Shown: one piece after another, positions 1 through 15,055 of the stretch | How the letters are laid out: the number at the start of each line of letters is the position of its first letter | Numbering within the stretch: the stretch's first letter is position 1 | NCBI GenBank assembly: GCA_907164885.2 | Contig: OU015495.1 | Coordinates: forward strand, 105,944,045 to 106,008,044 | Direction of reading: 5' to 3' | From: Dolomedes plantarius | Taxonomy: Eukaryota; Arthropoda; Arachnida; Araneae; Dolomedidae | DNA: 64,000 nucleotides | Translations under genes and position numbers: made by a program | Notes under the pieces: model-generated | What the model saw: the letters and a program-made list of their open reading frames with translations, nothing else | Told to the model about the DNA's origin: nothing | The model's database searches: none

Positions 1-118
1 ACGTCTGAATGCTTTCTAAGTGGCCACTAGAGAGAGAGAGGGGATAAAGCGTATTCAGTGGGATCGGGCACGGGAAATAAATAAATCAATACGAAATTAA
101 AACTGAGAAATGTCTTAC

Positions 119-195
119 TTCATGACTGCTAAGTGAAGGGCTGTGAATCCTTCTGCCGTCACGGAATCGACGTCTACACCCATTGGAAGCAAAAC
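119..195 (-). CDS. Exon J: ankyrin repeat 3/4, last exon in window
   Basis: A 77-nt exon from TTTCCTCAG to TGAA|GTAAGA. It encodes VLLPMGVDVDSVTAEGFTAL and the next helix start, the end of repeat 3 and most of repeat 4. It leaves phase 2, so at least one more exon lies to the left of the window. Confidence 0.92.
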
Positions 196-3100
196 CTGAG
201 GAAATCACAAAAGTATAAAAAACATATCATTACGAATGATACATTTGTATACCATTTTGTGATCTATCAAATGCTGTTGAATTCAAAAATAGCTGTCTGT
301 TACTGCTATTTTTGAACTGCTATTTTTGATGCACTGCTATTTTACTACTGCGATTACTGCTATTTTTGATACATTTGTATACCATTTTGTGATCTATCAA
401 ATGCTGTTGAATTCAAAAATAGCTGTCTGTTACTGTGATTTAAACAGCATTCAGGGGCTCGAAGTAGCCTTGGGGTAGCGCGCCGGCTTTCGGTTCTGAG
501 GGTGCTTAGATAGAATCTCGACATGCGCCATTAAATATCTCCGTATCTAGGCCGGATATGGGCACGTTCCGTAGACCAGAAAGTTCCTCCAAGGTCAGAA
601 AGAGTGGGAGAGGGTCTGGTACCCTCCCGATATATCGCCCCTGGGGAAGCTCGGTCAAAATTGAGGTGGCAACTAGCTAAGTTTGACTCTGACCCTTGTG
701 GTGCTATATAAACCGGAGCCGCGCACATCTGCCCGAAGTCTATATGGACCTGGTCTGGAACTTCCGGCCAGGGGGGATTAGAGACAACAGCAGCCACAAA
801 CGGCATTCACCAACCCCCATTTATTTTTTTATTTTATTCCTCTTCCCCCGTTTTCATTGTGTCATTTTCTCCCCTTCGATGACTAAAATGAAAATATTTA
901 ATATCACCCATTTTATGAAAATATTTATGATCAGCCATTTTAAGGTTGAAATGCCACTATTTGATACACAAAACCACTTTTGCAAAAGAATGGGAAGGGA
1001 AGTTAAATTTTTGTTTTGGTACTTACGTCTTTATTCTAATATTGAAATATAAGATTCAAATAGAAATGCGTGAAAAATCTATTTTCGTTGTATTATACGT
1101 CTTTTTATTTTAAACCGAGGAAGAAAAATAGAATTAGAGGATTTGGACTTATTGACGCCTGTTTTCTCTTTTATCGTGGTTTGAAACAAACCATGGTTTT
1201 TCTCAAGAGTTCATAAAGTTTTGCAAACATATCTAAATAAATTTTAAACTGCTTTGACTGCAATATAGTTTTCTTTCAGGTAAGCCTTACAACGTAGAGC
1301 AGGGGAAATGCTTCGTAATCCCAAAGATACTTTGGATATATATTGCCTTGGTACATCGTTAAAGTATGGGAGAAGTAACTGAACGTTTAATCTGTAAACA
1401 GAGCAAGTTTTAAAAAAATTGTAGAGATGTGAAGCTTTTCTATACATAATGTAAAAGACTAGTGTATTAAAAACTAAGTAGGACCACCGTAAACGAAATT
1501 TCGTAGGCTTTTAATCAGCTACAATAACTGTACACAGATATATCATTAGTATTATACTGTTTGTCAGAGGCACGCACACATGGTGGTGCTGGGCCCAATT
1601 TTAAGTGGGAAAAGCCTCCCCATATAAGATCAATTTAAGAAAAGATTGACGGTGTCATCTAACAAGTCGTTAGCGAAGTGTCCAAATTTAGTTAATTTCA
1701 ACTACCACCGGGGGATCAGATGCTCCGACACACTAACTAACCGGAAGCCGCGGGAGCTTTCCCACAGCTATGCCGAAGCTTCGAGAATGATCTAGATTTT
1801 CTGAAAGACGGGGTATATAATGGGAAAAAAGAAGAGAAGAAAAGGGGAGAAAATTCTGTACATCAGAGGTAAACCATCGTAAGTGAATTTTTTTTCAGTG
1901 ATTTTTCTCATTTTTCAGGAGAGCTTTGTGATGGTTTACCTCTCATCAGGACTTACATATGCGATAATATATAAGTCTATATTGCACCCACCATCTTGTT
2001 TTGCATATAGGACAGTTTTCCTCAAAGAAGCTCCATTCAAAAGGAGTCACTTACAGTAAAAATATCGAAAATGAAGAAGTTTCACTAATGATGGTTTACC
2101 TCTGACGTACAGAATTATGGGACGTGCTTTCCGTCTCTATGCTGGACTTTAGATTGAACTGAGTTATGATTCTCTCTCTCTGGTTTTCGATTGATGATTT
2201 TTCTGATTAAGGATGGATAATGATCAATTGATAATGGAAATGTTGTATCATAGATGCTGTAAATATATATGAATAAACCAGGTGTATGCATATATGTAAG
2301 GAAAGAGTAGTTCATGTGTCCATGGAAACCATAAACGAGTTCTTTAACCACAAGGTCACGACACTATTCTTAATCTGTAACTGGATACTTAAAAGATTTT
2401 TTTTTTGTATGACGACGTCAAATAATTGGTTTGTACCTCTGTTAAAAAGCACTGTGAAAAATAAAATCTGATATTTTGCTACCTCTTATTAAATTTTTAC
2501 TGAAAAGCAAACTAAATTATAATTAAAGATTTTTTCCAGGATTTTGTTTTTAATCAATTTTCACTTGATACAATGCTTGCATTAGCAAACTGATGTGTCG
2601 GAGGTTATTTGCCTTTTACACCAGATAGCAGACATTTTTGTAATGCCCTTCAAATATTTTATCTAAAAATTAATTTTTTTACAGCGCAAAAGAAATGAAA
2701 AATTATAAACAGATGTATAAAGGCAATGCAAATAGTTGAGAATCGCGGAAAATCATTCTATTTGGTGAATTCTCAAAAACTAATGTACATAAAAAGAAAT
2801 TTTTCACATGTGGAACAGATAAAAAAAAGAGAATGCTTACCGTTAACGTTTATCATTTCAGACAGTTTTTTACTTTACCGGTATTTGACATTTAAACCTC
2901 AATAGGAATATAATTTTTTAATCACCGTTTAATGATAGCAACGTTTCAGACGGCTGAATACATTAGACTTCTAGTGAGCTTTTTGCCTACTTGATTTCAG
3001 GAGTAATAAAGTATATTTTTATATGTTGATTGTACATTAAACGGGACTTACAAAAACGCAATTTTTTTTTTGTTACTAACGCTCTCTATTCGAATAAACA

Positions 3101-6100
3101 CAGGAAAATTTTGAAAGGAAATCAAATTCAAACTGTCAGTTAGCTCATTTAGCTTCTATTTGTTAAATATTGTTTCGAAATTTTAAAGTCAAAAAGATTT
3201 TTTATTGCGAATAGTCCAATAAGGATGATATACTACAAAAACTAATTTACGTTTTGTTATGATTAAAAAATTTTGTTATACTGTAAGGCTTGCCTGAAAG
3301 AAAACTATATTGTAGTCAAAGCAGTTTAAAACTTATTTGGATATGTTTGCAAAACTTTATGAACTCTTGAGTAATACCATGTTTTGTTTCAGACCACGTT
3401 AAAGATTAAACAGACGTCAATAAGTTTAAATCCTCTAGTTCTATTTATTTTCTTTGGTTTAAAATAAAAAAAACATAATACAACGAAAATAGATATTTCA
3501 CGCATTTCTATTTGAATCTCATATTTCAATATTAGAATAAAGGCGTGTTCCGTCATAGAATGGCATTTGTTTACTTGCCGAATGTTCCCGTAATGAAGTA
3601 TCCAAGAAAACTCGCGATGTATACGACTGAATGGGACAAATGCCTGCTGCATTTAAAAAAACAAACAAGCAATCAAAACATTTGATATTACCTCTAGACA
3701 CGTGTTGTGACCATTCATCGCTGCCAAGTGTATAGCTGTATAGCTGCTGGGATCCAAGGCGGCAAGATGCGCACCTTCCATTGCTAGATACTGGACAGAA
3801 AACATGCGCTATTAACAATACAATGCATTCCAGATCACTTTTAACAATAGTAACTAGGGTAGTTAGCAAAATAACTATTCAATTTTTTTCAATTAATTGT
3901 CACTCACTACTCGTCTATGGCGCAGCTTGTCCTCTCTGGGCCTTGTGCCAATAAACCCAAACCAATCAACCAACCACTACTCGTCTAGATGTCCGAGCTG
4001 ATGCATCAGGCACTTTGTTACCCGTTGTCACCTATTGAAATCACCCTTTTGATCTGGTGCTTTATAAAAGCGTTCTTTTCTCTATGGGTATTTTCTTAAG
4101 TGATGTATTTTTGTAGAAACTGTATATCATATACAATTATAAGAGCTCATTGAAATGAGACTCTCTACTCCCTCAAATTCGAAATATACTCCAATCAAGT
4201 TATTACGTACAAATAGTTCAATTTGAAAGACAGTTTTTCTTTGAAATATACTGTGGCATGTAGATATGCGAGTATTAACTGTAACAGAAAAGTAATTGAA
4301 TACGAAAAGTAGCCTTTTAGACAAGTTTTAACATGGATATTTTATATATTGGAGTTGAGGGCAGCGGTGGTCCAGTTGGCAAAGATAGCGGGCCAGTGAT
4401 CTGAACATCACTGGTTCGGTGCTCGTCGCTGACAAATCCGCCGCCGTGTTCATTAATGGTGGCCGGTGCACGTAAAATCTGTCGTGGTTGCAATGTCGTC
4501 CAAGTTCTCAAATTTACCTCTGGAGGTGCCGGGGCAAGTGTTCAGGTCTCCTCACTTGACTCGATTCTAAATTAAGGGACCGGCTTGTAGGGGGTAATGC
4601 TGGCCACCTATACGGTGCCCCGTTAAATAAATGACCAGCAGTCTCGCCCTTTATCTGAGAACTAATGGTGTCATAGCCAATCTTCTGGCATTTGTTATAA
4701 ATAATATTGGCGTTGAAACAGCAACAAAGTGAATATATGGTGTTTGCATTGGTGAGCTTGGGAAACAAAGCACTGCAAAAGTTTGCATTGGTGAGCTTGG
4801 GAATCCGTATGACTTATTGGAGGCCCATAAGTCATACGGATATTTAGTAGCTCTAACTTGAACTATTAAAAACTTGCACATTACTTGCAACTATACAAAC
4901 AAGTAAAAATTGTGTAGTTTGATTTGGATACATTTAGGGAACATTGAGATAATTTTAATATTTATTTTCAAATTTGGTTATTTTCTAATCATCATGGCAA
5001 GATATTTCCACTATGTTTATCCCAACCTCAATTAAAAGGAAGACTCCCCCTCGAAATAAAAAATGGAACTTTAATCTACTAATAACAAATCTTTGTATTC
5101 TACAGCGATTTTAACGTTACTGTTATTATTCATTCATAAACTTTCAATCAGCGACCATTGTTTCTTCGTTGCATTCCTTTTTCAATTAATTTCCTTCTAC
5201 AACCTTCCTTCTATAATTCCCATGACAGAGTATATACATAGTATATACATGGTTCACTTAAGAAAGGATTTTACACTAACGACAACCTTTCATATTGTAA
5301 GAGAATGTGCATTTTTCGTGGCAGAAGTCCCATTGTTTGAAGATTCCCCCCAACACCTTTCAATATCTTCCTAGATTATAGTTTAATTTGTAGAAATAAC
5401 TGCTAATAATAACTTCTCAGTAAATAAGAATCATCGCTTCTCGGAAAATTACAATTTTTTTAACTAGACAGAAGACTTGGGGAATTTCTGTTGACAACTA
5501 TTTAACACTTTTCGGATTTTCCTCACCTTAACAACTTCCGTATGACCATGTGCTGCGGCAAGGTGTATAGGTGTCCATCCCCTTTCGTCAACAGTTCTGA
5601 AAGTAAAGATGCACAAATGACATTTTCTAATAGGTAGGTGCTGTATATTTTGTTGTGTAATGTACTGCATACGTAAAGATAAATCTTGTTGATAGCATTA
5701 GAGAAAATATCACCAAAACTAGCGAAACATGTCAGGGAATAGAAAAACATTAAAGAAATTCACTATAAATTTCTGTAAATTAAGCTCAATTCAAATTTCA
5801 AAAGAAAACACAGCTTCCTCTGGAGCAAATTAAGAGAATGCCTACACTGTAAGACAAAATAATGACCAGGAAATGTTGTTATTCCACAGGGACGACACTC
5901 TGAGGGAGGGAAATACCTACATAAGAAGAAAAGATAAGTAATCAAACCAAACAAAAGTTTAGACAAAGAGAACAAAGGTTTTGTCTGGTATTCTCGGACC
6001 ATGTCTACGTTTCTTATGATTTTTTTTTGCATGGTTTTTAATGATTTCTGCCTCTCGAGTAAGTAATTCCATCCTTCACAGTTTCGCTGCTATGGAATGG

Positions 6101-6362
6101 TAACGCTCCCTGGGTGTCATTTTGTCCGCCCTGATTCAACATGTAGGCCATGCATTGGCGGCTCCAAGGGGGGGGGGCAGTAGGGGCAATTGCCCCTCCC
6201 AAAAAAGCCTGGCGTAGTTTTTTTCATAGCCTAAAATTATATAATCGTAGACCTAATACTCAATGAGTTTAAATTTAAAATGAGACGATGTTTATTTCTT
6301 TTATATATATATATATATATATATTTATCTTCCTAAGAACTGACGTTGCCCCCCCCCCCCCC

Positions 6363-6409
<47 letters not shown>

Positions 6410-9400
6410 GGACTGGAGCCGCCCCTGATGTAGGCCATGATGGCGAACTATTACCTTCGTGGAATAACTGTTCCTCTGCTGCAGTAGAAGGAAGCAGAAT
6501 TAGCTTTTCAAATTCGAATGGAGCTTAATTTGCATTTATTCTGAGGGATCGGTGGAGCCAACAGTCGGTAGTCTATATTACTAGACACTGCTCCTAAGAC
6601 CTAAATGAACATGAGCGAACAGGTGGACCCTCGGCTGCGTATTCAGGAATTACTGCAGCGACTAGTCTCCAGTTCTAACCACTGTGTATGCCTGAACGTC
6701 GGGACATTTATTGTTATTGTGATTACATTTATTCTGAGTGAATTTCTTAAGGGTCTTATATTCTCATAAATGATATTTCTATTTTATACCTGAAAATGTA
6801 TATTCTTAAAAAATTAAATAATGAATTTACTGGCTATGTGATTTATATCGCACCCCTGCTAGAACAGTGTTACATCTCAAAATAACCATATTTTCAGCAA
6901 GAGCTAAAGAAGATATATGTCGAAATTTCATTTCTTGTTTTATGAATGCTTGTAATAATTTTGGGAAAACTTATTGATCGAATCACTTCAGAAGGCAAAA
7001 CTATATACTATTAAAGTTGTTTTCAATTTTTCAAGCATAATTTTGAATTTTAATTACAAGATAAAATCCTCTTCTAGTAACGTCATTTTGTCAACATGGA
7101 AGAAAAGCTTGAGGGAATACTGTCATATCTCCATGCTAATGCCCAATCTATCTAAACTTTTCACAATACAGAGAAAAAAACCTGATAACACAAACAGCAT
7201 GTTAGGAAAAAATACAAATTTATTTTCCAAATAAAATTTAATGAACAATTTTATTACAGGAACATTTTAATACAACAACATTAGGCACTGACAAAAATCT
7301 TATTTTCATTCTTCGCGCATGAGCAAGTCCCCCCTTCTAGTTGTGGAAGAGGGTAATAAGCGCCATCTAGGAGACTGTGTTGGAACTGAGCTTATAACAT
7401 TATTCGAGAGTGAGAAGAACTTCTTATAGAGCATTGTGGTGCAATTATCTCAAAACGAAAATTTTGGAGATGTAACACTCTTCTAGCGGAGGTACGATAT
7501 ATGATTTCATTTATCCTTTTAAGATTAAAAAAAATTCCAGTTGCATTAAATTCTTGATCATCTTTATAATGAACGTAACTATTTCAGTAATATTTATTTA
7601 ATTCATACTGTTCATTTGGAGCTCATTTAATTGAATTGTATCTGAAAAAGATATTATGGATGGATATTTAAGCAATATATAAGTTAAGAAAAGACAGTTA
7701 TACATGAAATCTTTATCTGAAAAATACTCCCAAACTTAACGAAAATAAATGTTAATATTTTGATCATTTCAGCGATTACAACTACTCTGTCGGTGTCCAT
7801 TGCGTAGAAATTAATTATAGGTAGCCCTCCTACAGCACGGCATCTTACAACACGGTTTCGCTCCAACACGATAAGATAAATTGCGGGAACCCTCGTATAA
7901 CACTGCAACCTGTAACACGTTTTCTCTCTAACACGATAAAAAATTGCGAAAACCTTTGTACAACACTGTATTTCTATAGCAGCAGATAACAGGATTTTTG
8001 TTTAACACATTTAAAAACTGAATTACCTTAAAATAATGACGGGAAGGAATAATGAACTATAGTGGCTTTACTTGAAAATGCATAAATAAATTACAATTTG
8101 TTCATTTATAACTCTATAAAATTACAAAAAGGACTAAGCTTAGCTGAAAATCTTGAATCATTTGTCCTGAATGCAGACCCTTCCGCTGAAAGAAGCCGGA
8201 AATTCAAAAGGGAGCTGCAAAATTGTCTATCTCCATACCGTGAAATCTACAATGACCTTGTAAGAACCAGCAAACAAATCAAAATTACAGATATTTTAAA
8301 GAGGATAGCAAGTGCAAAAAATCTAAATGGAGAAAAAGGTTCTGAAAGTGAAGGCGATATCGTTCAATCGAAAAAACGTTCTGGTTTGATTGTACTGAGC
8401 AGTGACGAGGAAGAAATTTATTAAATTAAGGTCGCATTAAATGAAAATAATATTTTTTTGTTTCTTCTCGTTTTGTGTTATACATACATTTATATTTTTA
8501 ATAAAAATTAAGTTGCTTATATGGAATTTAAAAAAAATGTTTGTTTTTAATAAGTTTTCCGAACGTAACCCCCTTTTTTGAACTGTCTCTGGGTCTCATA
8601 TAACACGGTTTCACACAACACGGCATTTTCTAGGAACCTATCTACCGTGTTATAGGAGGGTTACCTGTATTTAACGTTGAAAATGAGGAGGCTAGAGTAA
8701 ATACACAGGCGCCTCCTACTTTCAGAGAGTACAGCCTTCCGTACGATGAAACGGCTTTAGAGAAGTAGCTGCTACTATTCTTTAATACGGGAAAAAATTG
8801 TGAACATTCTTGCCCTTTACCGAATCATAACAAACAATACATGAAATATACCATAGAATTTACGTGTAGTAAAAGCCGGAATGGTAAGATAAATTCTCAG
8901 CCTATGTAACGAGGATACAATGTATTTCCCCTTTGCATGGTGAATGAAATGCGATAGCCTGATAAACGTACTAAATGACTTGTTTAAATTAAGCCTTTGT
9001 TTAGAGTAGTTTCATCTAACAAAAATGCAGCGGCCGCATTGGTAAGCTGATTCGTAAGGGGTTGGAGACAATTCAAACTGGAGTGCTAGGAAGAGAAAAA
9101 TAGAATAATCTATTAACACGTAAATTGTCGTCTGAATACATCAACGCACACAGGTCACTCATCTACACGTTCGGTGTATAAAAATCGTGAATACTGTTTT
9201 CGTTTTTGGCATTTTCTATTAAGGCGAAAATCTTATGTAGATCTTATGTAAATTTTTATGTAGGCCTCTCGTAGAAGGACTCTAAATGGAGTAAAGTGGG
9301 CTTTCGAAAAGCAAGGTATATCTATAATGTACCCGAAACGGAATTGCTGGGGGATGGCTGAATACCTTGGGTAGCCTTAGCAATTTGAGCATGCAGACTG

Positions 9401-12212
9401 GAGTTGGTGTGGATATTTGTAGCTCTTCGCAGTGAGCTTTAAACGTTTAATAGCAGCTGTTTAGCCTCTTGTATAGCATAAGATGACCACAGCACCTGGA
9501 ATTACCCAGTCAACCCTCATTAATAACCGGTAGAACCGGTAGAACTAAAAAAACTTTCCAACTCTGCCAAAGAGATTATGCGTGCGTCTTACTCACTCCA
9601 TCTGCTTCGGGTCTTTCTTCGTCAAGAGCTTGACCACGTGCAGGTCGCCTTTTTTGGCTGCTTCGTGGATGTTGAGGGTCAAAATGAACTCCTCCTCGGA
9701 GAGGCGACGGAATGCACCGACGGCGGTGGGGAGGATATCTACGTCAGCTTCGTCCACCAGCGGCTGCAAAACGAGAAGAAATGAATAAAAAAGCAGTACT
9801 TACACGCATTCATCAACATTAGAAAGGTTATATCTTCCGTGGTCTAGCTCATCAGCAATGTTGCAATCTATATGAGCTATGTCGAACAATTTGTATGGGT
9901 AAAGGAAGATCATAGCTTTATCCCCGAAAACATTTTATCTCGCAGCGTTTCAACTGTCAGATCCATTGGGAGCTCATCAATCTTTGTTTTGAAGAAGTAC
10001 AAGATAAACTTCATTCCGACAAATGCCCCGTTTATCCATTGTAAGAACTTGTATTAAAAGGGGAGGGATTAGTTCTTTATCCCACCTAATTCAATTACTA
10101 ATTTCTTTCGATTGATAAATGGGATTTTGGTCAAATTAGATTAGGTCTTTTACTCCTTCAAACCCTAGTTTTGTGCTCATTAAAATTAGAAGCATGTGCT
10201 CCCTTGAGACTTCCGAGTCGAAACGCTACATGACAAAGTATTTTTAGGACATCAACTGTGATCTTCTATCAACCCAAGAAAATTGCATTACGTACCTCAT
10301 ATAGATTAATGCGTTAGTTCTTAGTTATAAATCAAATGCAACGCCTACATATAACGTTTGTGTTTTGATTGCTTGATAACTACACATTTAAAAAAATTAC
10401 TATGGTTCATTTATCAAAGAGGACTAAGTTACTGAGGAGTTTACTAAATACTGATTTAACCCAAATGACAAAAGAAAGTTAGTACAGCAGGGAATTTTAA
10501 CTACGTTGAGTAAGGTCTGCGGTAAATTTTCCATTTGACTTGTCCAGCCACTCATTAGATACAGGAACACTAGATCTGCGGCTGCCAGCGTGTCAGACCA
10601 CTGTTAGACTTACTTTGTGTTTCCATCGTTTGTCCCCTGATCTTTATTTTGACTGTAGAAACGTCATACTTTAAAAGTCATATTCAGAAGTTCCAACCTG
10701 CAGCATCCAAAGAATAAGCCTTTGTTCACATTGCTTTCGGGGAATCAACGTTGATCGCGAGGTATTTTCAATTTAAGCCCTGTGATTGGTTTAATATTTT
10801 TAACACTTCGGCAGTCTGAATAAGGCCATATTGGGAACTTGGAAGCCAAACATACCACTGTTACGTTTTTTAAACGTTTTGTTCTTCGTAAAGTATACTT
10901 CCTTGTTTGCCAGAATGAAAGAAATGTAGCCAATTAGGCCAATTTCCCTCATCCTTTTCTGCAGACAAATTTTGTTTTTCGGTATCAAAAATAATCGTGT
11001 GAAAAGTAACGAGTGATTTCTGAATGCTGATTCTGTTAGAAGTGAAATAATTTCGGATAAACTAGATTTAATGAAATAAAAACTGTACAAAAGGGATAAA
11101 CCCTTATATACATTTTATTAACCTGTCAGGATTGAAGTAGAAAAATATTAATATAATATTTCAATTCGCTTAATTACACTACAGTTCATTGACATTTCTC
11201 TATCATGAGATTTTTCTTGTCATTTTAAACTTATGTTCTCGACGTCAGCTTAAAAAGGTTTAAAAGAAAAATCCTACTTCAAAAGTGGTATATTTTATAA
11301 AAATCTTTTAAAATTCCAGAACAGCTAGCTATATTCGATCTTTTTGACTGCCATCCAACGTGTGAAAGATTGTTTCCAGGATAGTTTAAAGGTCCAATAC
11401 CATTCATCAAAAAGCCAAAAGCCTATGCATCAGTGAATTATATGGCTTGTTTATTGATAACATTAATTTCGTTATCAAATGGTTTTATGCTGTAAACGGA
11501 CCCTTTTTTACTCATTAGAATAAAATAAACAATAATCCCCCCTTCCTAACTTCAACGAGGAGGGAGTATGTGTTCTCTAGTTTGCTTTTGGTACATAGGA
11601 TAAAATATTTAACTTGTGTGTTAAAATGTATACATTTATATTACATATTCGATTTACTTCTCCTCTTCCACGTGCAATGAAGTATACGTCGCTTGAAGGT
11701 GGATATTTTGAGATAAAATAAGTGACAGACACTAAAAGACAAATACTAATGAAAGAGAATAATGCCCCTAGGATGTATCAGGAAGAACATTGCCTGAGAC
11801 TATCTCAGAGAAATATCTAAACAAGTTGGTTATCCTCTGGAATATTTACATAAAATACTTTTTTTGCCTGAGGATGGAGAATAGGATGTGGGAAAACTAG
11901 AAGCATGCTTTAAATATGCTCTTTTGGGATGTAAGGAAATTTCTAAGCTGTGCCCCAAGTTAGTCAAAAATATATCTGAAATTACAAATAATACTGAAGT
12001 GTAGGCTATCCAATATCAGCTGTGGTAATGCATTTAATAATGGCATACCCAGTAAATATATAGTACATGATAATCATAAACTATTTTAAATATATTTTCT
12101 GTGTATTATCACTGAGTATTACGTTCAATAAATTTAATACATAATAAAGGTGGATATAAAGGGATTAAATATAACTCCTTGTACAGAAATAACGCAGAAA
12201 TATTAAATATCA

Positions 12213-12297
<85 letters not shown>

Positions 12298-14397
12298 TAT
12301 ATATTAGGATTAATGAAGAAATATCTACTCTCTATAAAAGTTATACAAAGATTATACCTTTTATTCTAATTAGAAATAGTTCGGAGATAATCTCTTTCTC
12401 TACAGAAATAAAAATATATAGTATTGCTCTTTCTCAATAGAAATGTAAAGACAGTAATATATTTGTAAAAATATAATAGTGATATTATGGCTTTATAAAG
12501 CATGAAAAGGGTTTCTCTATTCAGAGTGATTCAAAAAGATAACAGTTCTGCCTCACCCTTTTTCTCAATACAAAATCGATAGAGGCGATCCTCTTTTATA
12601 GAAATAATACAGACATAATCTCTGACCACCTGTAAACAAATAGCTTAGAGATTATGTGTTTCTAAATGTTATCAAACTTAGCGTAACATTACCCAATATT
12701 TCTAATATTATCTGACATAAAACGTATCAGATTAAATAATGTGGTATTTACAAGCATTTATTGGTAAAATACGCGGCTTTACTTTGGTGTCACGGCAATC
12801 CTATGCAAATAGGAAATTAAAAGTGTTGGATTTAATATGCTTACAACTCTCAGAAGTACAAAACATAAGCATATAAAAACACAAGTTGGATTTTGCATGT
12901 TCTGTTATCGCTAACTTATTGTGCGGTCAGCGTGGTGGTTCCTACTCTGGTCTGGCACTGTAATAAGTTATGATATCTGCGATGCGAAGGGATTTCGTCA
13001 ATTATTTTTTTTTCTGTCTAAGAAATGTGGTTTTGAGATTATACTTACATTTGCCCTGTGGATGATTTCTGGTTCAAAATCAAATTCCGGTTTGAGATAC
13101 ACGGGGCTCTTCCTTTGGCTTCTTTCCTGTGCCATGGCATCTGGAGACAATCTGGATTTGGCTTTCTCAAGAGACTCCTCGTCTTCGGCTGTCTTGCCAC
13201 AAAAGTGGCAAGAGCTTTTGTTCTCTTTCTGACAACAAAAGCGATTCTAGATGAATTTTAAATATACAAAGCTGAATATTTTAATCACATTTCACCTATC
13301 TAATAACAACTGTCTCAAGAAACTAAAGAAAAGTGCCAGAGCAAAAAAAGTGATATTTTCTACCGAAAATACATTATTTTCCGGAGTTGAAGAGCAACTG
13401 TTATTGTGTTAGTGGTTGCAGTCATATGTTAGATGTTGTAAAAATAGGGATATTTTGATTGTTATGAGCATGATATGTCCTTATTACATAACATCTTAAT
13501 AAACAAACTCGCATTTGTGAGTATATTTGCCTTCCTTTGGTCAAGGAAAATTTCGTTATGTGGGTATGCTTCGTTATGTGGGAAGTCTACATAATATTCA
13601 ACTACACAGCCAAATATTCTCAGAATCAAAGAATTTTTCTTTACGTTAAGCAAAACTGACTAACCTCATAGTTGAAGCCGAATACATATCCTTTACAGAC
13701 AAATACGCTGAACCCTTACAAAAGTAAATTGAATCATAATTTTCTGTTATTAGCTTTACATTCTCCACCACCCGTGATACTAATCAAAATCTTAATTACT
13801 TCGGAAGTCACCTCTGTGACTACTTCGTCACATTTTCACAAATTTATCAGTTTTTCCTTCATTTGCAATACAGATGGCCAGCAACTAGGTATTGTCTGGA
13901 GGGACTATTGTGTCTGATCCTCTGAGAGTCTGGAGACAGATTACAACTGTCAGATCGAAAGGAGTTGCCTTTCCTGAAATTTAGTATGGATTTATAATGC
14001 ATATTGGGATTGTAGTATATTTAGCTTAAATCTAGCTAGCCAAGAAATCAAATCACAGAACTTCCTGCTTTCCGAACAGGTGTAATATACCACAAAGCCA
14101 AAATGATCGTTAGGTAAGTATTTTGTTTCGTCAAAAGTCGTTATCTAATACAAGAAAATAGTCTAATTTATTTAATGCTCTGCATGCTAATCTACTACTA
14201 CTCGCAACTTTTATGAGACGTTGATATTCAGACAAAGTATGCACTCTTTTAAGAAGATCTTTTAAGGAATGCTTTTAAAGATTTCTACAATAAATACTTC
14301 CATAGTAATGCCCAAAACACATAAACACATTAAACTTGCTGATATCTTTATCAATTTTAAAATCCTTCCACCAACAGTGCAAATACATATACGCATC

Positions 14398-14479
<82 letters not shown>

Positions 14480-14982
14480 AAGAATTAATTAGAAAAGAAT
14501 AATAATTAAGCAATTTACAGGGGGCCTCAGAATAATCAAATTTATAGCATTAAATCTCATTAATTATCGTATTTCGAAATGCGCGAGAAGGGAAATTCCT
14601 TTTTTGAATGAACAAAGAGCGAGTCTATTAATAGCATCAAATTTAACCACGCCCGAACCCAATCTCCGGTGTAAACGTCATAAGCATGCGCAATGATATT
14701 GGGAGCTTTTAACACAATGGGTAAGTTAAGCAGATCGATGGGATTAAGTCATTGATAGCAGACGTGCGATAGCTGGGTCCGCGGGTTTTGTAAATGGCGA
14801 GTGCTACGATGTGCGCGATCTAAGAGAGGTGGTTTTCTAGAAGTTGAAAGAAATAAAGATTCATTACATGGAATAGTGTTGTCATCCTAATTGTGTGGAT
14901 TTATCTCTACTCCGCCACGAACTCATGTAATAGAAAGACTGCGTATTTGTGTAATTAGTGAACGGGCGTAATACGACGCCTG

Positions 14983-15055
<73 letters not shown>

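Larger units (their letters stand above)
1025..3546. repeat. Long inverted repeat, 267/265-bp arms
   Basis: Bases 1025-1291 reappear as the reverse complement at 3282-3546 with scattered mismatches and small indels, enclosing about 2 kb. I see no transposase and no clear target duplication. It lies wholly inside the intron between the exons at 3,692 and 195. Confidence 0.85.

Noticed and set aside
696..1052. 118-codon plus-strand frame
   Set aside because: It runs through the SINE tail and into the inverted-repeat arm; composition is not protein-like.
9578..9788. Plus-strand frames of 68 codons
   Set aside because: Shadows of the minus-strand ankyrin exon at 9,597-9,763.
12921..13261. Plus-strand frames of 103 and 67 codons
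   Set aside because: Shadows of the minus-strand exon at 13,049-13,228.
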